The position numbers and the translations under genes were made by a program. From the NCBI RefSeq assembly GCF_015291705.1, contig NZ_CP030050.1:372001-436000 (forward strand): a stretch of 64,000 nt of DNA, given 5' to 3'. How positions within the stretch are numbered: the first letter of the stretch is position 1; every line of letters begins with the position of its first letter. Below are positions 62,824 to 64,000 of this stretch, one piece after another. Under the pieces are notes generated by a model. The model made no database searches and was not told where the DNA came from. It worked only from the letters and a program-made list of their open reading frames with translations. The DNA is from Bradyrhizobium arachidis (GTDB taxonomy: Bacteria > Pseudomonadota > Alphaproteobacteria > Rhizobiales > Xanthobacteraceae).

Positions 62824-63327
62824 CAGGCTCAGTTTCCGAACGGCGCAAACTCTCGTGCCACGGCGCGATAGACCTCGCGCCGGAACGGCACCACGGTCGG
62901 CGACGCGGTCGAGGCGCTCCCAGCGCCAGGCGTCGAATTCGGCGGGCTGGTCGTTGCGCGGTGTCAGCGGATCGATCTCGTCGTCCTTGCCGGTGAAGCG
63001 CAGCGCGAACCATTTTTGGCGCTGGCCGCGGAATTTTGCCAGGCGATGCGTCTGCGGTCCGTCATAGGGCGGGAATTCGTAGGTGAACCAGTCGGTCTCG
63101 CCGAGATAGTCGGCGCTGACGACGCTGGTCTCCTCCCACAGCTCGCGCATCGCCGCATCGCGCAGGTTCTCGCCCTCGTCGACACCGCCCTGCGGCATCT
63201 GCCAGTCGAGGCCGGGCAGGATGATCTCGGGCCCGTCGCCCTTGAAGCGGTGGCCGATCAGCACGCGGCCGTGGGCATTGAACAGCGCGATGCCGACGTT
63301 GGGGCGGTAGGGTTTTTCGTTGGTCAT
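62800..63327 (-). CDS. Nudix RNA pyrophosphohydrolase-like paralogue with frameshifted C-terminus
   Basis: 175 residues as read. Residues 1-150 are a good Nudix/RppH domain (MTNEKPYRPNVGIALFNAHG; Nudix box from GGVDEGENLRDAAMRELWEET to SVV, near residues 45-65). After WRWERLDRVAD the frame departs from the family. Shifting frame just there gives VVPFRREVYRAVAREFAPFGN and a stop at 62829-62831, matching the [16 protein letters not shown] end of the neighbouring gene. Two bases appear to be missing near 62896. The Nudix site is intact, so activity is not excluded. Sequencing error is possible. Confidence 0.8.
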   Translation of the reverse strand: MTNEKPYRPNVGIALFNAHGRVLIGHRFKGDGPEIILPGLDWQMPQGGVDEGENLRDAAMRELWEETSVVSADYLGETDWFTYEFPPYDGPQTHRLAKFRGQRQKWFALRFTGKDDEIDPLTPRNDQPAEFDAWRWERLDRVADRGAVPARGLSRRGTRVCAVRKLSLRKQPHAQ

Positions 63328-63330
63328 CTC

Positions 63331-63465
63331 AGTCATTCCGGGGCGCGCAAAGCGCGAGCCCGGAATCCATAACCACAGGCCGCCGTCGGTTGAAAGCTCG
63401 TGGTTGCCATCCGTGGCAAAACTACTCCCTGGGGTTATGGGTCCCCGCCTTCGCGGGGACGACGA
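63331..63465. repeat. Hybrid palindromic repeat between the two Nudix genes
   Basis: The left arm (AGTCATTCCGGGGCGCGCAA...CGGAATCCAT) belongs to the CATTCCGG family, whereas the right arm (GGTTATGGGTCCCCG...GGGGACGACG) and the inner ATAACCACAGG belong to the GTCGTCCCC family. It looks like a chimera of two element types. Confidence 0.78.
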
Positions 63466-63485
63466 CCGAGGGCGCGACGACTGAT

Positions 63486-63992
63486 CTAGTCGTCCGCCAG
63501 CGCGGAAAATTCCTGCACCACGCGCTCGTAGACCGGGCGCTTGAACGGGATGATCAGCCCGGGGAGGTTCTTCATCGGCTCCCAGCGCCAGCTCACGAAT
63601 TCGGCCTTGTGGCCGCCGCCGCCGGGCTTCTCGACATTGATCTCGCTGTCCTTGCCGGTGAAGCGCACTGCGTACCATTTCTGGCGCTGGCCGCGATAGC
63701 GGCCCTTCCAGGCGCGGCCCGCCACCGTGCGCGGAATGTCGTAGGTGAGCCAGTCCGGAACCTCGCCGAGCCGCTCGACCGAGCGCACGCTGGTTTCCTC
63801 ATAGAGCTCGCGGCGCGCGGCCTCCCAGGTGTCCTCGCCGGGATCGACGCCGCCTTGCGGCATCTGCCAGACATGGCTGTCGTCGACATGCTCGACGCCG
63901 CCGGCGCGGCGGCCGATGAACACCAGTCCCTTTGGGTTGATCAGCATCACACCGACGCAGGTCCGGTAGGGCAGATCCTCGTAACGCGCCAT
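63486..63992 (-). CDS. rppH: RNA pyrophosphohydrolase RppH (Nudix)
   Basis: 168 residues, complete. RppH removes pyrophosphate from 5'-triphosphate RNA and starts mRNA decay. The Nudix box is intact ([21 protein letters not shown] near residues 47-67), as are [43 protein letters not shown] and the RppH-type C-terminus [22 protein letters not shown]. It precedes the frameshifted paralogue on the same strand, separated by a hybrid palindromic repeat. Starts eight bases before the window end. Confidence 0.95.
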   Translation of the reverse strand: MARYEDLPYRTCVGVMLINPKGLVFIGRRAGGVEHVDDSHVWQMPQGGVDPGEDTWEAARRELYEETSVRSVERLGEVPDWLTYDIPRTVAGRAWKGRYRGQRQKWYAVRFTGKDSEINVEKPGGGGHKAEFVSWRWEPMKNLPGLIIPFKRPVYERVVQEFSALADD

Positions 63993-64000
63993 TCCGCCAG

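Overview
The window is chromosomal DNA from an alphaproteobacterium of the Bradyrhizobium type. This rests on the high GC content, the protein sequences, the gene order (leuD-leuC, rplS-trmD-rimM-rpsP-ffh, dapF-mtaB-ftsY, ccmABCDG, acnA, mdh-sucCDAB-lpd, priA-atpHAGDC) and the dense set of 80-160 bp palindromic intergenic repeats that are common in that genus. The genus is inferred from sequence features alone. Almost everything is core genome. I see no phage, IS element, CRISPR array, rRNA or tRNA gene.

Layout. 1-8.6 kb: a CoA-ester lyase, a 2-oxoglutarate/iron oxygenase-like protein, a glycosyltransferase-like protein, both isopropylmalate dehydratase subunits (leuD and leuC, separated by six small genes) and several small exported or cytosolic proteins. 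8.6-12.8 kb: a minus-strand translation/secretion cluster (ffh, rpsP, rimM, trmD, rplS). 13-25.3 kb: a Tat-exported metallo-beta-lactamase-fold enzyme, SIMPL and GyrI-like exported proteins, dapF-mtaB, an RluA-type pseudouridine synthase, ftsY-yciB, and the cytochrome c maturation genes ccmA-B-C-D-G. 25.4-31.9 kb: aconitase, DUF1223, DUF2794, a GNAT acetyltransferase and a Bax-inhibitor-1 family protein. 32-36 kb: a YbbP/YbbA-like ABC exporter divergent from a TesA-like lipase, as in enterobacteria. 36-49.6 kb: thpR, zapE and the lower TCA block mdh-sucC-(DUF1579)-sucD-sucA-sucB-(SDR)-lpd. 49.7-60.9 kb: membrane proteins, a Xer recombinase, priA, rlpA and the F1 part of ATP synthase (the F0 genes are not here). 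61-64 kb: a membrane class III cyclase and two tandem Nudix/RppH genes, one with a frameshifted end.

How they work together. The window concentrates energy metabolism: acnA, mdh, 2-oxoglutarate dehydrogenase (sucA/sucB/lpd) and succinyl-CoA synthetase run the oxidative TCA cycle, ccm genes load heme onto respiratory cytochromes c, and atpHAGDC make the catalytic head of ATP synthase. A second theme is the translation and membrane-targeting machinery (ffh, ftsY, rpsP, rplS, trmD, rimM, mtaB, RluA-type).

The most noteworthy non-coding signals are at least seven families of palindromic repeats. Several sit inside operons (ccmA/ccmB, trmD/rimM, sucA/sucB, atpA/atpG, atpD/atpC), and one supplies the C-terminus and stop codon of RimM. 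Others are an orphan minus-strand Rho-independent terminator that may end an undescribed small RNA near 29.4 kb, a 25-bp exact dispersed repeat present twice, and a possible leader ORF plus hairpin ahead of leuC. I found no convincing new multi-gene system.
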